A stretch of 64,000 nt of DNA from Marinifilum sp. D714. Lineage in GTDB: Bacteria; Bacteroidota; Bacteroidia; Bacteroidales; Marinifilaceae. The position numbers and the translations under genes were made by a program. Of this stretch, positions 43,548 to 53,465 are shown piece after piece. Every line of letters starts with the position of its first letter. Within the stretch, counting starts at the first letter, position 1. The DNA is taken from NCBI RefSeq assembly GCF_030851345.1, contig NZ_JALPNU010000005.1, forward strand, positions 1-64,000, in the 5' to 3' direction. The notes below the pieces were generated by a model that was not told the DNA's origin, searched no databases, and was given only the letters and a program-made list of their open reading frames with translations.

Positions 43548-45131
43548 TTAATTCACTGATACACACTTAACAATTCCTTTTTCAGCTGAAGCAAGATAAA
43601 GATTATCCTTACCATCAACGATCATTGGAATGTAGGAACATCCTTTCACCAATTCTTCGATACCAGCAATTTGTTTTGCTCCAGTACTGCTGTATACCTT
43701 AATACGTGTAGGGTCTTTCTCAACCGTTACAATAGCACCACTATTTAATGAAGCTACTGAAACAGGATTACAACACCCGTGGAAATCATTCAATGTTTTA
43801 CCTCTCTGACCAAATGTCAAAATACTTTCACCAGAAAAGTTAAATCCTTGAACACGGAAAGCACCAAGGTTAGCAACCAAAATTTCATTTTTCGCATTTA
43901 CCGAGAAATCAAGTATACCACAACATGGACGCATATCTTTCATTACAGGGCCAGCTTCTCCGTTAGTTTTATCAAACATGGCAAGTTTAGCACCTCTATA
44001 ATCAGCAACCACAATCTTGCTGCCAATTATTCTTGCTCCAGTTGCTGTAATTACATCTTTCAAAACATACTTTGCTTTTTCCTTCCCATTTACATCAAGA
44101 ACTACACACTCAACTGCTTTAGGCATCATCCTTTTAATTTTTCTACCTCTGACTTTTTTCTCTACTTCTTCCTGAATGGTACATAGCAAATAGATGCTAT
44201 CATCTGCATCAACAGCCAACGACGAAGCCTGACCACTTAAATTGGCTTTAAACTCCTTAGCAACTTTCCCCTTAGCATTAATTACTTGAACTGTTCCATC
44301 TTTCTTTAATGCACATAGATTTCCATTCTTAAATGTTCCCAGGTAAATAATATCTTTTAGTTCCTTACCTGCATATTTTGTATCAACTTTGTATGAAACA
44401 TTCTTTACATTGGCCATTAACTCATCAATGGTAACATCTTTCTCACTTTTCTTAGCCATTTCTGCAAGGGTATTCACAATGGTTGGATTCTTCTGAAGTT
44501 GAGCATCCATTGCAGCTACCATTTTCTGAGCTTCCTTATAATTCTTACCGGAAAGTTCTCTTACTACAAGGCTAGCAGCATGAGCTGAAGCTGGATATTC
44601 CATAATGAACTTCTCATTTAAAGCTTCCATTTCTTTTTGCTGAGGCTCTAATTTCTTCATTAATTCATCAGCTTGCTCTTTAGTGTTACCAGGCTTATAA
44701 AGCTGAGCCATGATATCTTTATACTTTGCTCGAATTTCATTGCTTTCCTTCTGGTAAATCGCATAAGTATCATGCTCTTTACTACCTGTTACTTTCATGT
44801 TTGAGAAATCCTTAATATCGGCAGTAACGGTAATCGGCGCATTTTCCACATAGATTTGTGCATAATTATTTGTTTCTGCAATTGCAAAGTAACACAAGGT
44901 TGGAATTGGGTAATCTCCTTTGATTTCAAACTTACCCTCTTTGATAATTGCAGTATCTTTTTGCATACCGCCAGCAGTATAATGAGCTAGTTCCAATTTC
45001 GAACCATCGGCAACACCTGCAATAGTACCTGTTAAAATCATTCCTGATTTTGTTTCTTTCTTGGCATTGTTACATGCAAACATTCCCAGCATGGCAGCCA
45101 GGACAACTAGTAGGTTTAATTTAAATTTCAT
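43548..45131 (-). CDS. DUF4369 + six-bladed beta-propeller lipoprotein with Cys pairs
   Basis: The 527-residue lipoprotein (lipobox LGMFAC, Cys20) begins with the DUF4369 domain (about 30-125) and helical linker (125-240) normally found in front of a TlpA thioredoxin domain. Here an NHL-like six-bladed beta-propeller (about 255-525) takes the place of thioredoxin. Vicinal cysteines occur in RPCCG (401-405) and HGCCNP (451-456), with further cysteines at 498 and 523. Such pairs could bind a metal or form disulfides. It is last in the locus after a thioredoxin gene. It may be a substrate or partner of the local thioredoxins (inference). Confidence 0.82.
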   Translation of the reverse strand: MKFKLNLLVVLAAMLGMFACNNAKKETKSGMILTGTIAGVADGSKLELAHYTAGGMQKDTAIIKEGKFEIKGDYPIPTLCYFAIAETNNYAQIYVENAPITVTADIKDFSNMKVTGSKEHDTYAIYQKESNEIRAKYKDIMAQLYKPGNTKEQADELMKKLEPQQKEMEALNEKFIMEYPASAHAASLVVRELSGKNYKEAQKMVAAMDAQLQKNPTIVNTLAEMAKKSEKDVTIDELMANVKNVSYKVDTKYAGKELKDIIYLGTFKNGNLCALKKDGTVQVINAKGKVAKEFKANLSGQASSLAVDADDSIYLLCTIQEEVEKKVRGRKIKRMMPKAVECVVLDVNGKEKAKYVLKDVITATGARIIGSKIVVADYRGAKLAMFDKTNGEAGPVMKDMRPCCGILDFSVNAKNEILVANLGAFRVQGFNFSGESILTFGQRGKTLNDFHGCCNPVSVASLNSGAIVTVEKDPTRIKVYSSTGAKQIAGIEELVKGCSYIPMIVDGKDNLYLASAEKGIVKCVSVN

Positions 45132-45264
45132 CCGTTTAAAGTTTCATTTTTTTGTCGGATGTAAGTCACAAGATCAAAATAATAACTGTCGTATGTATTT
45201 AATATTATTTTAATTCTGCTCGTTTCATCGGATCAGTTTATAAATTTGTTTTTTTGATTTGGTA

Positions 45265-45306
45265 TAAGTGGTCTGACTTCCCTATAAAGTTTTGTCAAAC
45301 CACTTA
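45265..45306 (-). terminator. hairpin between the thioredoxin and propeller genes
   Basis: TAAGTGGTCTGAC and GTCAAACCACTTA pair at 12 of 13 positions across a 16-nt loop, 38 bp after the thioredoxin gene stop. The T-run is poor, so termination may be partial. Confidence 0.5.
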
Positions 45307-45343
45307 TTAAGTTGTTAAATATAATCAATAAATTATTGACTAA

Positions 45344-46555
45344 TTACATTTTTTCAATTTCTTCTTTTAATGCCATTACACGCTTGTCGTTTTTGCCTCC
45401 TTTCTCGGCATTTTTAGAGATAAATGCATTGATGTTTTCCAATGCTTTATCTTTGTTATTTGATTTTTTATATAAACTTGCCAGGCAATAGTAACAAGCT
45501 AACATTTCACTATCCTCTTTCATATAATCTTCTACTGCTGTAATTGCTTTTCCATAAAGACCAGAACCTTCAAATGCAGGATCCATAGCAACTCGGTAAG
45601 TGGTATTAATTAAAATACCTGCACCCATTCTCTTGTCAGTCTTCAAGGTTTCCTTCGCCGATGAGATCTTTTTGTTGAACCAGGTATCATACTCTTTGTG
45701 CGCCAAATAGTAGGTAGAGTACCAGTTGTCTTCCATTTTTTTTTGCTGAGGAGCTGTGAAATCTTTCTTAGCTACTTCAATTGCTGATTTTAATTCTTCA
45801 ATTGTTCCTGTTGTAGCAATACCAGATACGTATTTGTTCACTGCAGCTCCAACAATCCCATCATAATCTTCCTGACCAATTCCTTCAATAGCAATAAGTT
45901 TGTCGTGATTTGCAATAATGTATTTGTAAGCTTCACTTCCAAATTCCAGTGCTTCCGAATAGCCAATTACAGTAAAGGCATCAACATTAGCTAGTTTTTC
46001 TTTCGGACAATTTGCAATAAAATCTTTCCCAACAGCTAACACCTCCTCTTTCTTGTAAGCCGAATACAAGGCCTTTATATACTGTGCAACAAATTTAGGA
46101 TCACGATTGCCTTCAGCATATTTTTTCTCTAATGCTCCAATTTGTCTTGAAGGATCACCGGCAATCTTTGCCTCTTCGATTAAACCAGCAGCATCCGAAC
46201 CACCAACTTTGGTATGCAGAACTTTACCATTTGCATCCATAAACAATAAGGTCGGATAAGCTTTCACTCCATACTTTTTCTGAAGTTCAATACCTTCTCC
46301 CTTTTCCATATCCATTTTAACATTCACAAAATGTGCATTAAAATAGTCACCTACCTCTTTCTGAGGAAAAATATTCTTTGCCAGCATTTTACATGGACCA
46401 CACCAAGTTGTATAACAATCCATGAAAACCATTTTGTTTTCTTTCTTTGCTTTTGCCAAAGCTTCAGCAAAAGTTCCGTGCTCGAATTCAATTCCCTGTG
46501 CAAAAATGCTACTGCTCATAAATATAGCTAGCATTACTCCTAATAACTTCTTCAT
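45344..46555 (-). CDS. secreted thioredoxin-family protein (third paralogue)
   Basis: The 403-residue protein has a signal peptide (MKKLLGVMLAIFMSSSIFAQ), then a thioredoxin domain with MDCYTTWCGPCKMLAK (CGPC at 52-55) and cis-Pro in KAYPTLLFM. A helical C-terminal part with TPR-like pairs follows, to about residue 400. It belongs to the same family as the proteins at 22209 and 23508, sharing the FEHGTF-type entry and the YFNAHFVNVKMDMEKGEG stretch. It follows a TlpA gene and its decayed copy in the second SusCD locus. A periplasmic disulfide reductase role is inferred. Confidence 0.88.
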   Translation of the reverse strand: MKKLLGVMLAIFMSSSIFAQGIEFEHGTFAEALAKAKKENKMVFMDCYTTWCGPCKMLAKNIFPQKEVGDYFNAHFVNVKMDMEKGEGIELQKKYGVKAYPTLLFMDANGKVLHTKVGGSDAAGLIEEAKIAGDPSRQIGALEKKYAEGNRDPKFVAQYIKALYSAYKKEEVLAVGKDFIANCPKEKLANVDAFTVIGYSEALEFGSEAYKYIIANHDKLIAIEGIGQEDYDGIVGAAVNKYVSGIATTGTIEELKSAIEVAKKDFTAPQQKKMEDNWYSTYYLAHKEYDTWFNKKISSAKETLKTDKRMGAGILINTTYRVAMDPAFEGSGLYGKAITAVEDYMKEDSEMLACYYCLASLYKKSNNKDKALENINAFISKNAEKGGKNDKRVMALKEEIEKM

Positions 46556-46697
46556 TTTGAGTTAAATTTTATGGTAATTACCAATATTAAATTTCATTTA
46601 TACTCTTAGGACATATCAAAAGGCAAAACGTGTGAATGGAGGATTGAATTTTTAACCTTAATTAACTTTATACAACCAGAATCGTTTAATCAACTGC

Positions 46698-46731
46698 ATA
46701 AAAAATGCCAGCAGTTTTTACTGCCAGCATT
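46698..46731 (-). terminator. terminator after the TlpA remnant
   Basis: AATGCCAGCAG and CTGCCAGCATT pair at 9 of 11 positions with a T loop, and the minus strand then runs TTTTTT. It lies just past the stop of the decayed TlpA copy and ahead of the thioredoxin gene. Confidence 0.7.
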
Positions 46732-46758
46732 CTGTCCAAATCATAAAACCAATCCGTT

Positions 46759-47165
46759 TTACTCACCAAATATATTCTGAAACATTTTATACATTGTTTC
46801 ATCATTATCACCATCAGCGCCAAAACGACCGATAATTTCACCTTCCGGATCAATTAAAACTTTTGTAGATAAGGTATAAATTGCATACAAGTCACCAATA
46901 TCATTTCCTTTTTCTTTAGTTCCTCTTAATATATGACGCCAGATTCAGATTTGATCCTATTTAACCGCTTTATGCCAAGCTGGAATATTATTGTCATCGC
47001 TAGCAATTCCAATAAATCAACATCCATTTTGTGATTATTGTTGGACAAAGAAATTAAGCGTTGGTTTCCCTTGCGACATGGACTACACCATGACGCCCAA
47101 AAGTCAAGCAGTACATATTGACCTTTGAATTCATCCAAGTTTAAGTCCTTATTATTGATATTGTA
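46759..47165 (-). pseudogene. decayed TlpA thioredoxin domain
   Basis: Directly after the two stop codons of the intact TlpA gene, the same frame reads YNINNKDLNLDEFKG, then QYVLLDFWASWCSPCRKGN, a clear TlpA active site. The frame then shifts near 47012-47018. The second frame continues with a typical TlpA ending: GIASDDNNIPAWHKAVK, stop (46957-46959), stop (46945-46947), then RHILRGTKEKGNDIGD, KVLIDPEGEIIGRF and a final stop at 46759. One frameshift and two internal stops, plus a missing N-terminal DUF4369 domain, make it a pseudogene. It is probably the remnant of a tandem duplication of the neighbouring TlpA gene. Confidence 0.85.
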
Positions 47166-47168
47166 TTA

Positions 47169-48308
47169 TTACAGCCCGAATAATTCTTCTAATTTTTTAT
47201 CCAACTCCTCGCCATGAAGTAGTTTGGCAATGATAATTCCTTGTTTATCTATTAAAACAGTAGAAGGCAGATAATCCATTCCATATGAAGTGATCACTTT
47301 AGCAGTTCTTACGGGTCCTTCGGTTGGGAATTCATCGGCTACATTCAACCAAGGAAGTTCATCATCTTTAATAGCTTTCTTCCAGGCTTTGTGATTACTA
47401 TCATTGGTTACTCCTAAAATTTCAAATCCTTTAGCATGATATTTCCCATATAATTCCTTCATATGTGGAAAAGAGGCACGACAGGGCTTGCACCAAGATG
47501 CCCAAAAATCAACCAACACTATTTTTCCTCTTAAGTCTATCAAACTTAAATCCTCTCCTTCAGGGGTTTTCAATGTAAAATCAGGAGCAGGTTTTCCTGG
47601 TTGAATGCTCTCCTTTATTCTGATATCGTTCATTACATTCACAACTCTTTCATTCTTCTGGGATTCGGCTGGAAGTAAATCATAGATCTCTTTCACTTCT
47701 TCAGCTGTCGTAATTTTTTGAACTACCCAAAATATTTGTGATACGAAGTATTGATCTAAATTATCACGAATCAGTTTCAATTGAGCAGTTTTTACCTCTT
47801 CTTCTAAATTTGGAGCCAAAGCTTGTAGCTTTTTATTCAGTTCTATAAATTCATCGTGATCCTTAGTCTTCTTTATTTTGGCAACAATTTCTGTTGCATT
47901 GGCATATCTTTCATGTCTCAGGATCTCGAACTTCATATTATGAAAACGTGTAATCAATTCTTGATTTTTACCACCTATCATTTCAATCTGTTGAATGTAT
48001 CCTCTTTCCGCATCCTTAATATCAGCATTTAGCGTAATGTTTCCATTTTCTAATATGGCACTCATACTCACATTCTTCTTCAACAAACGAAGCGCATAGG
48101 TTGAGGTTGGCAAACTTTCTATCTCAAATCGAAATTTACCATTTAAAACATCAACTGTATCAATACCCAGCATGTCTCTTCCCTGGAAAGTCCCCAATAC
48201 TATTTTATCCTTTGTTACTCCTTTAATATTTCCATCAAGAGTAAACTGATTTTTATTACTGCACGAAAAAAGTGCAAGCATACCAACTAATGTAATTAAG
48301 TATTTCAT
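47169..48308 (-). CDS. TlpA-family lipoprotein (second locus)
   Basis: From the ATG at 48308 the product has 379 residues; the upstream frame would need TTG. The lipobox is ALFSC. An N-terminal DUF4369 domain is followed by a helical linker and a C-terminal thioredoxin domain with FWASWCKPCRASFP and the loop DYLPSTVLIDKQG. It is the first gene after SusD, behind a hairpin. It matches the layout of the TlpA at 20985-22121. The CKPC dipeptide differs from the usual CGPC and may alter redox potential. Confidence 0.9.
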   Translation of the reverse strand: MKYLITLVGMLALFSCSNKNQFTLDGNIKGVTKDKIVLGTFQGRDMLGIDTVDVLNGKFRFEIESLPTSTYALRLLKKNVSMSAILENGNITLNADIKDAERGYIQQIEMIGGKNQELITRFHNMKFEILRHERYANATEIVAKIKKTKDHDEFIELNKKLQALAPNLEEEVKTAQLKLIRDNLDQYFVSQIFWVVQKITTAEEVKEIYDLLPAESQKNERVVNVMNDIRIKESIQPGKPAPDFTLKTPEGEDLSLIDLRGKIVLVDFWASWCKPCRASFPHMKELYGKYHAKGFEILGVTNDSNHKAWKKAIKDDELPWLNVADEFPTEGPVRTAKVITSYGMDYLPSTVLIDKQGIIIAKLLHGEELDKKLEELFGL

Positions 48309-48439
48309 GTTAAAATCATTTTTGTGCAATGCACAGTTAAACTAAGTCATCCAAACTGAAAAGTGATTCTGTAAGAGAAGAAAGAATTGAACTTCTCCGA
48401 AAAAAATGGAACGGAAGTAGATTTTGTAATAAAAGAGTA

Positions 48440-48466
48440 CCAGACTCTCTAGGTATGAGAGTCTGG
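48440..48466 (-). other. hairpin after the second susD
   Basis: CCAGACTCTC and GAGAGTCTGG form a perfect 10-bp stem with a 7-nt loop, 11 bp past the susD stop. TTTT follows shortly on the minus strand, so it may be a partial terminator reducing TlpA expression. Confidence 0.55.
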
Positions 48467-48476
48467 ATTTTATATT

Positions 48477-49976
48477 TTATTCGTAGGATGGATTTTGTTC
48501 TACTATAAATCCACCTGCCTGAATTGATTCAAAAGGTATTGGTAAGATAAACTTATCGGAATTAGTTGCACTCGCCTTAACATCCGAAACCTGGAATCCT
48601 GTTCCAAAACCATCAGCATGATCAAAACGCACCAAGTCGAACCATGATTCACCACCTTCAGCCTGAAGCTCTACTAATTTTTCCATACGAATGGCTGTCA
48701 AGAATTCATCAAAGCTGATACTTACTGGATAAATCTCAAATCCATCAACTCCTGTGTTTGTAGCTCCACGTTGAGCTCTTAGTGTATTTAAAGCATCTAA
48801 AGCCTCAGTGGTAACGCTATTGGCTGATCTTGCACTTGCTTCCGCTAGAATAGTATAGACTTCCGCCATTCTCATATGATAAATCATTTCGTAGGTCCCT
48901 TCAGAAAAGTAAGAAGTATACTTGCTGGTCCAATAACCACCATAAGATGTATTCACATTTAAGACAGATGCTGTTCTACCACCATCCACTGCAATTTTCT
49001 GAGTTCCTATTAATAGTGAATCTGCTACTGCATCAACATATTTTTGAGAAATTGCTATAGAGAAGCCACTGTAGAAATTACCAATTCCTAATCCAGCATT
49101 CGACTCTCCCCTTGAACCAAAAATAATTTCTGGATTTTGAAATAAGGCATCTGAGGTATGAGGCTGAAATTGATCAGCATAATTGGCCGCTAAATCAAAA
49201 TCAGCTCCCGAATTATCAATTACATCTTTTGCAACAACTGAAGCATTAGCATAATCACCTTTGTAAAGGTATACCTTAGCCTTTAAAGCTTTTGCAAATG
49301 TTTTGTTTACATACCATTTAGCTCTTAACTCTGGAGCTTGAGCAATACCTTTGTCTAAATCTTCAATTATTAAATCGTATGTTTCCGAAACAGTATGTCT
49401 AGGAAAAGCTTCAGAATTGGTAGCTGGTTCTGTTCTTAGATTTACACCGTATTTTGAATCTGAATCATAAAACTGACCGAACAACCTTAGCAAATAAAAA
49501 TGCCCCATTGCTCTTAGCGTATATGCTTCTCCTTCCATTTCAGTTTTTCTGGCAGGATTATCAAAATCTTCTTCGCCTAGTTTATTCAGATTCTGCAATA
49601 ACCAATTGGCTCTACTTACCAATTCATACATTTTTGAGTAAGCACCTAATTGACTGCTAGCTCCTACTGATATTGGCTCATTATTAGCCCAACCCATATT
49701 TTCAGGTCTTGTGCTATTATAGAATGAATTTTGTCCATACCCGCTTAAAACATCAGGAAATAAATGTATCTCAGGTCCGTAATTTGCCTGACGAAATGTG
49801 GCATACACACCAGTAAGTGCAAGTTCTGCAGAAGCCTCATCTACAATTGCTGTTTCTGCAGGAACAGAATACAATGGATCAAAATCATCCAATTCTTTAG
49901 TAATATCATCACAAGCTACCATACTAAGCAATCCTACCCCTAATACAGCTATATATATTTTTTTTAATAGTTTCAT
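48477..49976 (-). CDS. SusD/RagB-family outer-membrane lipoprotein
   Basis: The 499 residues have a lipobox (LLSMVACDD) and the SusD fold. Hallmarks are GEAYTLRAMGHFYLLRLFGQ, the KALKAKVYLYKGD repeat, and the end LQAEGGESWFDLVRFDHADG with KFILPIPFESI. It should cap the SusC barrel encoded just upstream (12-bp gap). The substrate is unknown. As in the first locus, thioredoxin-fold genes rather than glycan-degrading enzymes follow. Confidence 0.92.
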   Translation of the reverse strand: MKLLKKIYIAVLGVGLLSMVACDDITKELDDFDPLYSVPAETAIVDEASAELALTGVYATFRQANYGPEIHLFPDVLSGYGQNSFYNSTRPENMGWANNEPISVGASSQLGAYSKMYELVSRANWLLQNLNKLGEEDFDNPARKTEMEGEAYTLRAMGHFYLLRLFGQFYDSDSKYGVNLRTEPATNSEAFPRHTVSETYDLIIEDLDKGIAQAPELRAKWYVNKTFAKALKAKVYLYKGDYANASVVAKDVIDNSGADFDLAANYADQFQPHTSDALFQNPEIIFGSRGESNAGLGIGNFYSGFSIAISQKYVDAVADSLLIGTQKIAVDGGRTASVLNVNTSYGGYWTSKYTSYFSEGTYEMIYHMRMAEVYTILAEASARSANSVTTEALDALNTLRAQRGATNTGVDGFEIYPVSISFDEFLTAIRMEKLVELQAEGGESWFDLVRFDHADGFGTGFQVSDVKASATNSDKFILPIPFESIQAGGFIVEQNPSYE

Positions 49977-49988
49977 GGTCTTTCAGAT

Positions 49989-52900
49989 TTAAAAAGTTAC
50001 GTTTAATCCTACAGTATATGTTTTTGCTTGAGGATAGGCATACCCTCCATCCGATGTTAAATCAACAGTGGATCCACCTCTTTGAGAATTAACACTTTCT
50101 GGATCTAAACCTGGATAATCTGTAATTGTCACTAAATTGTTACCACTCAATGAAATTTTAGCATTGTACACACCAATTTTTGACAATAGAGATTTTGGTA
50201 AATTATAGGTTAACGAAAGTGATCTAAGTCTAATGTATGATGCATCAACAACAGATTTCGAAGTTGGAATATAACCGTGTGAAGAAGAACCTAATCTTGC
50301 ATATTTAGCATCAGTATTTTCCGGAGTCCAAGTCTCGAAAACAATTCTGCTAGAATTACTTTGTACATTAGCATAACTTAAATTGGTTATTGCATCATAA
50401 GCTCTTTCAGAACCTTGCACAAAAGCCCAGTTCATACCCAATTCAAAATTCTTGTAAGAAATTCTATTATTCCAGCCACCATAGTATTCCGGATTAATAT
50501 CCCCTAAAGCTACTCTATCATCATTGGTAATTTTACCATCACCATTCGCATCTCTAAATATATAATCCCCTGGTTGCGTTAAAGAAGACTGATATTGTCC
50601 TCCAGCGGATGCATTCAAATCATCAATTTCCTCTTGAGTTTGAGCAATTTTAATTACATCATAACCACTAACAACTCCAATAGGTTCACCTTCAATAATT
50701 CCTGAACTACCGTACTGAGAAGTCGATCCTCCATTCAATGCATCTACCTTATTTTCTACAAATGAGATATTAAAAGCCGAAGTCCATGTGAAATTTTTGC
50801 CTCGTATGATATCTCCTCCCAACATAATCTCCCATCCTTTGTTGGAAACATCAGCAATATTATTTTGCCATCTTGAAGATCCCGTTTCTGAAGGGATTGC
50901 GACTCCTAAAATAATATCACTTGTATTCTTCTCGAAATACACTAACTCACCATACAAACGATTATTAAATAATCCGAACTCTAAACCTAAATCCAATTGA
51001 TCTGTTGTTTCCCATTTGATTCCGGTATTTGGCACTCCTGTAACCACAATCCCATTCACTCCATCATAAAAAGAATAGCCATTTTCTTGTGATTGGTAAT
51101 ATGCCAAATATGAAAAAGAAGGTAAGTTGTCAGAACCTGTACGGCCTAAACTTGCTCTTACTTTTAATTTGTTAATCACCTCATCTCCTTCTAAAAAGTC
51201 TTCGTGATGGATATTCCAAGCTAACGCACCTGAAGGAAAGAAACCTCTTTGATTCTCTGGACCAAACTTTGTAGATCCATCATATCTTGCTGTAAATGTT
51301 GCCATGTAGCGATTATCGTAAACGTAATTGATACGACCAAAAACAGAATTCAATCCATTCTCTATTGATTCACTACTATAATCATCCACAATGTTTGCCG
51401 AATTAATATTTGTCATGATATCATCATCCGGAAAACCTCTATAGGTCTGAGACTCCAAGTCTAAGCGAGACCTATCCCATGAAATACCAGCCATAGCATT
51501 AAACTTATGAACGTCATTAAATGTTTTATTGTATGTTAAAACATTTTCAAATGCTATTGCATATCCATCATTTCTCTGCTTGTACAATCTTCCGCCAGGT
51601 TCTGAATAGTATACTTCATAAAACTTTGCATTAGAAGTATATGAAGGGGTATAATTTGAAGTACGATCATTGTTAAGGTTAATATTAATGGCTGTTCTTA
51701 ATTTCAGATCTTTCAATATTTCCAATTCACTATACACAGAACCATAAATATTTTGTGATATCGCTTTGTTTCTCACTTTTGCAGCATCGCCAAGAGGGTT
51801 AAATAATTCCCCAAAATTGGCATCTTGATAGGTTGTGAAGGAACCATCTTCATTATACGGTGCGATATCTGGCCTGAATGCTCCGTCGGATAACCCCATA
51901 ATTCCAGAAGATTTATTCACCGCATAATTGTAGTTTATCGATGTACCAACTTTAAATCGCTTGGAAATATTAGCATCCAAACTTGAACTTAAGTTATATC
52001 GCTTAAATCTGTTCCCTAACATTAAACCTTCCTGATCTGAAACTGTGGCCGACACCATATAATTTACAGACTCCGAACCTCCGGATACATTCATATTGTA
52101 TTGCGTCCAAAGCGCATTCTTATTTGTTACTTCATCTTGCCAATCAGTATCTGCATCTCCAAAATAACCATCCGGATCTGAAACAATTTGCATTTGAGTT
52201 GGATAAACAAACGACCACCATTCCTCAGGATATGTACTATTATCTAGAGTTGCTTGAGCTTGTTCTGTCACGAATCCCTTAAATTCCTCAGCATTCATGT
52301 AATCAAACTTGTCTGTAGGATTTTGAATCGTAGCATTCACGGAAAAATTAACCTTAGGAGCCATATTTCTCTTACCACGTTTTGTTGTGATCAAGATAAC
52401 ACCATTAGCGGCTCTAGATCCATAGATTGCTGCTGCAGAAGCATCTTTCAACACATCAACACGCTCAATATCATTCGGATTAATTGATAACAATGGATTT
52501 TCTCTTTGCCCATAAGTACCCAAACCGAGTGTTCCAAAGTTTGGATTCTGAATAATAGGTACACCATCAACTACATACAATGGCTGGTTATCTCCAGTAA
52601 TTCCACTTAAACCTCGAATGTGAACAATATTTCCTGAACCAGGTGCACCACCACTTGACGAAACATGAACACCAGTCATCTGACCAGCAAGTGCAGCATC
52701 AATTGTTTGAGTTTTTACCAATTGTAATTCTTCTGATTTTACTGTTGCAACCGTACCTGTAAGGTCTTTCTTATCAACCTTACCATATCCAACAACAACA
52801 ACCTCTTCCATTTGTTCTGTATCAGGAGTAAGAGTTACATTTATTGTAGTTTGTCCTGTATATGTAACTTCTTGCGGCATCATTCCAATAAATGAAAATA

Positions 52901-53453
52901 CAAGTATTTTTGTTCCCTCTGGAATAGCGAGCGTATAGTTACCATCAATATCTGTAGCAGTACCTGTTGAGGTTCCTTTTACAAGTACTGAAACACCAGG
53001 TAAACCAAGACCTTTATTATCAGTTACCATACCAGTAACTTTCTTCTCTTGCTTTACAGGAGTTGCAACAGCTATTGGAGCTACAAATTCTCTTTCTGAG
53101 ATAATGATCACATTGTCTTCTAATTCGTAATCAAGATCACGTTCGTACAATACATCCTCCAATAATTCTTTTAAATCTTCGTGGTTTACCTCAAGATTTA
53201 CAGATTCCTTGCTTAGAACCAAATCATAATTGTAAAGGAATTCATAATCGGTCTGATCAGCGATCTCCGAAAAGAATTCGATCAGGTTAGCATTATGCAT
53301 ACTCATGTTTACCATCGCATTCTGCCCTTTCACATTTGCCGATAGTTGTAAAACACCAACCAGCATCAACATCGTAAGCAACTTCATACGCATTAAAGTT
53401 TTCTTCCACCTTCTTTTCTCAAAAAAGGAGGTGATTCCAAATGAATTTTTCAT
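49989..53453 (-). CDS. STN-containing SusC/RagA TonB-dependent receptor
   Basis: From the ATG at 53453 the product has 1154 residues. This start gives the extended SusC leader usual in the phylum (MKNSFGITSFFEKRRWKKTL, then a hydrophobic stretch). An ATG nine codons upstream is possible. It has an STN domain (about 50-115), a carboxypeptidase-regulatory-like domain, a plug (LYVVDGVPI) with the signature VDVLKDASAAAIYGSRAANGV, and a barrel ending in a short Val-Thr-Phe. The STN domain would signal to the FecR encoded upstream. It is both importer and sensor here, unlike the first locus, where the two jobs look split. Confidence 0.93.
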   Translation of the reverse strand: MKNSFGITSFFEKRRWKKTLMRMKLLTMLMLVGVLQLSANVKGQNAMVNMSMHNANLIEFFSEIADQTDYEFLYNYDLVLSKESVNLEVNHEDLKELLEDVLYERDLDYELEDNVIIISEREFVAPIAVATPVKQEKKVTGMVTDNKGLGLPGVSVLVKGTSTGTATDIDGNYTLAIPEGTKILVFSFIGMMPQEVTYTGQTTINVTLTPDTEQMEEVVVVGYGKVDKKDLTGTVATVKSEELQLVKTQTIDAALAGQMTGVHVSSSGGAPGSGNIVHIRGLSGITGDNQPLYVVDGVPIIQNPNFGTLGLGTYGQRENPLLSINPNDIERVDVLKDASAAAIYGSRAANGVILITTKRGKRNMAPKVNFSVNATIQNPTDKFDYMNAEEFKGFVTEQAQATLDNSTYPEEWWSFVYPTQMQIVSDPDGYFGDADTDWQDEVTNKNALWTQYNMNVSGGSESVNYMVSATVSDQEGLMLGNRFKRYNLSSSLDANISKRFKVGTSINYNYAVNKSSGIMGLSDGAFRPDIAPYNEDGSFTTYQDANFGELFNPLGDAAKVRNKAISQNIYGSVYSELEILKDLKLRTAININLNNDRTSNYTPSYTSNAKFYEVYYSEPGGRLYKQRNDGYAIAFENVLTYNKTFNDVHKFNAMAGISWDRSRLDLESQTYRGFPDDDIMTNINSANIVDDYSSESIENGLNSVFGRINYVYDNRYMATFTARYDGSTKFGPENQRGFFPSGALAWNIHHEDFLEGDEVINKLKVRASLGRTGSDNLPSFSYLAYYQSQENGYSFYDGVNGIVVTGVPNTGIKWETTDQLDLGLEFGLFNNRLYGELVYFEKNTSDIILGVAIPSETGSSRWQNNIADVSNKGWEIMLGGDIIRGKNFTWTSAFNISFVENKVDALNGGSTSQYGSSGIIEGEPIGVVSGYDVIKIAQTQEEIDDLNASAGGQYQSSLTQPGDYIFRDANGDGKITNDDRVALGDINPEYYGGWNNRISYKNFELGMNWAFVQGSERAYDAITNLSYANVQSNSSRIVFETWTPENTDAKYARLGSSSHGYIPTSKSVVDASYIRLRSLSLTYNLPKSLLSKIGVYNAKISLSGNNLVTITDYPGLDPESVNSQRGGSTVDLTSDGGYAYPQAKTYTVGLNVTF

Positions 53454-53460
53454 AAATTTG
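53453..53460 (+). promoter_or_regulatory. plus-strand -7 element at the susC start
   Basis: TAAATTTG matches TAnnTTTG on the strand opposite susC and begins within its start codon. A convincing -33 element is not visible. Confidence 0.4.
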
Positions 53461-53465
53461 TAAGG

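Noticed and set aside
46926-47138. Separate small thioredoxin gene
   Set aside because: The frame is the front part of a frameshifted TlpA copy; its C-terminal half lies in another frame with two stop codons.
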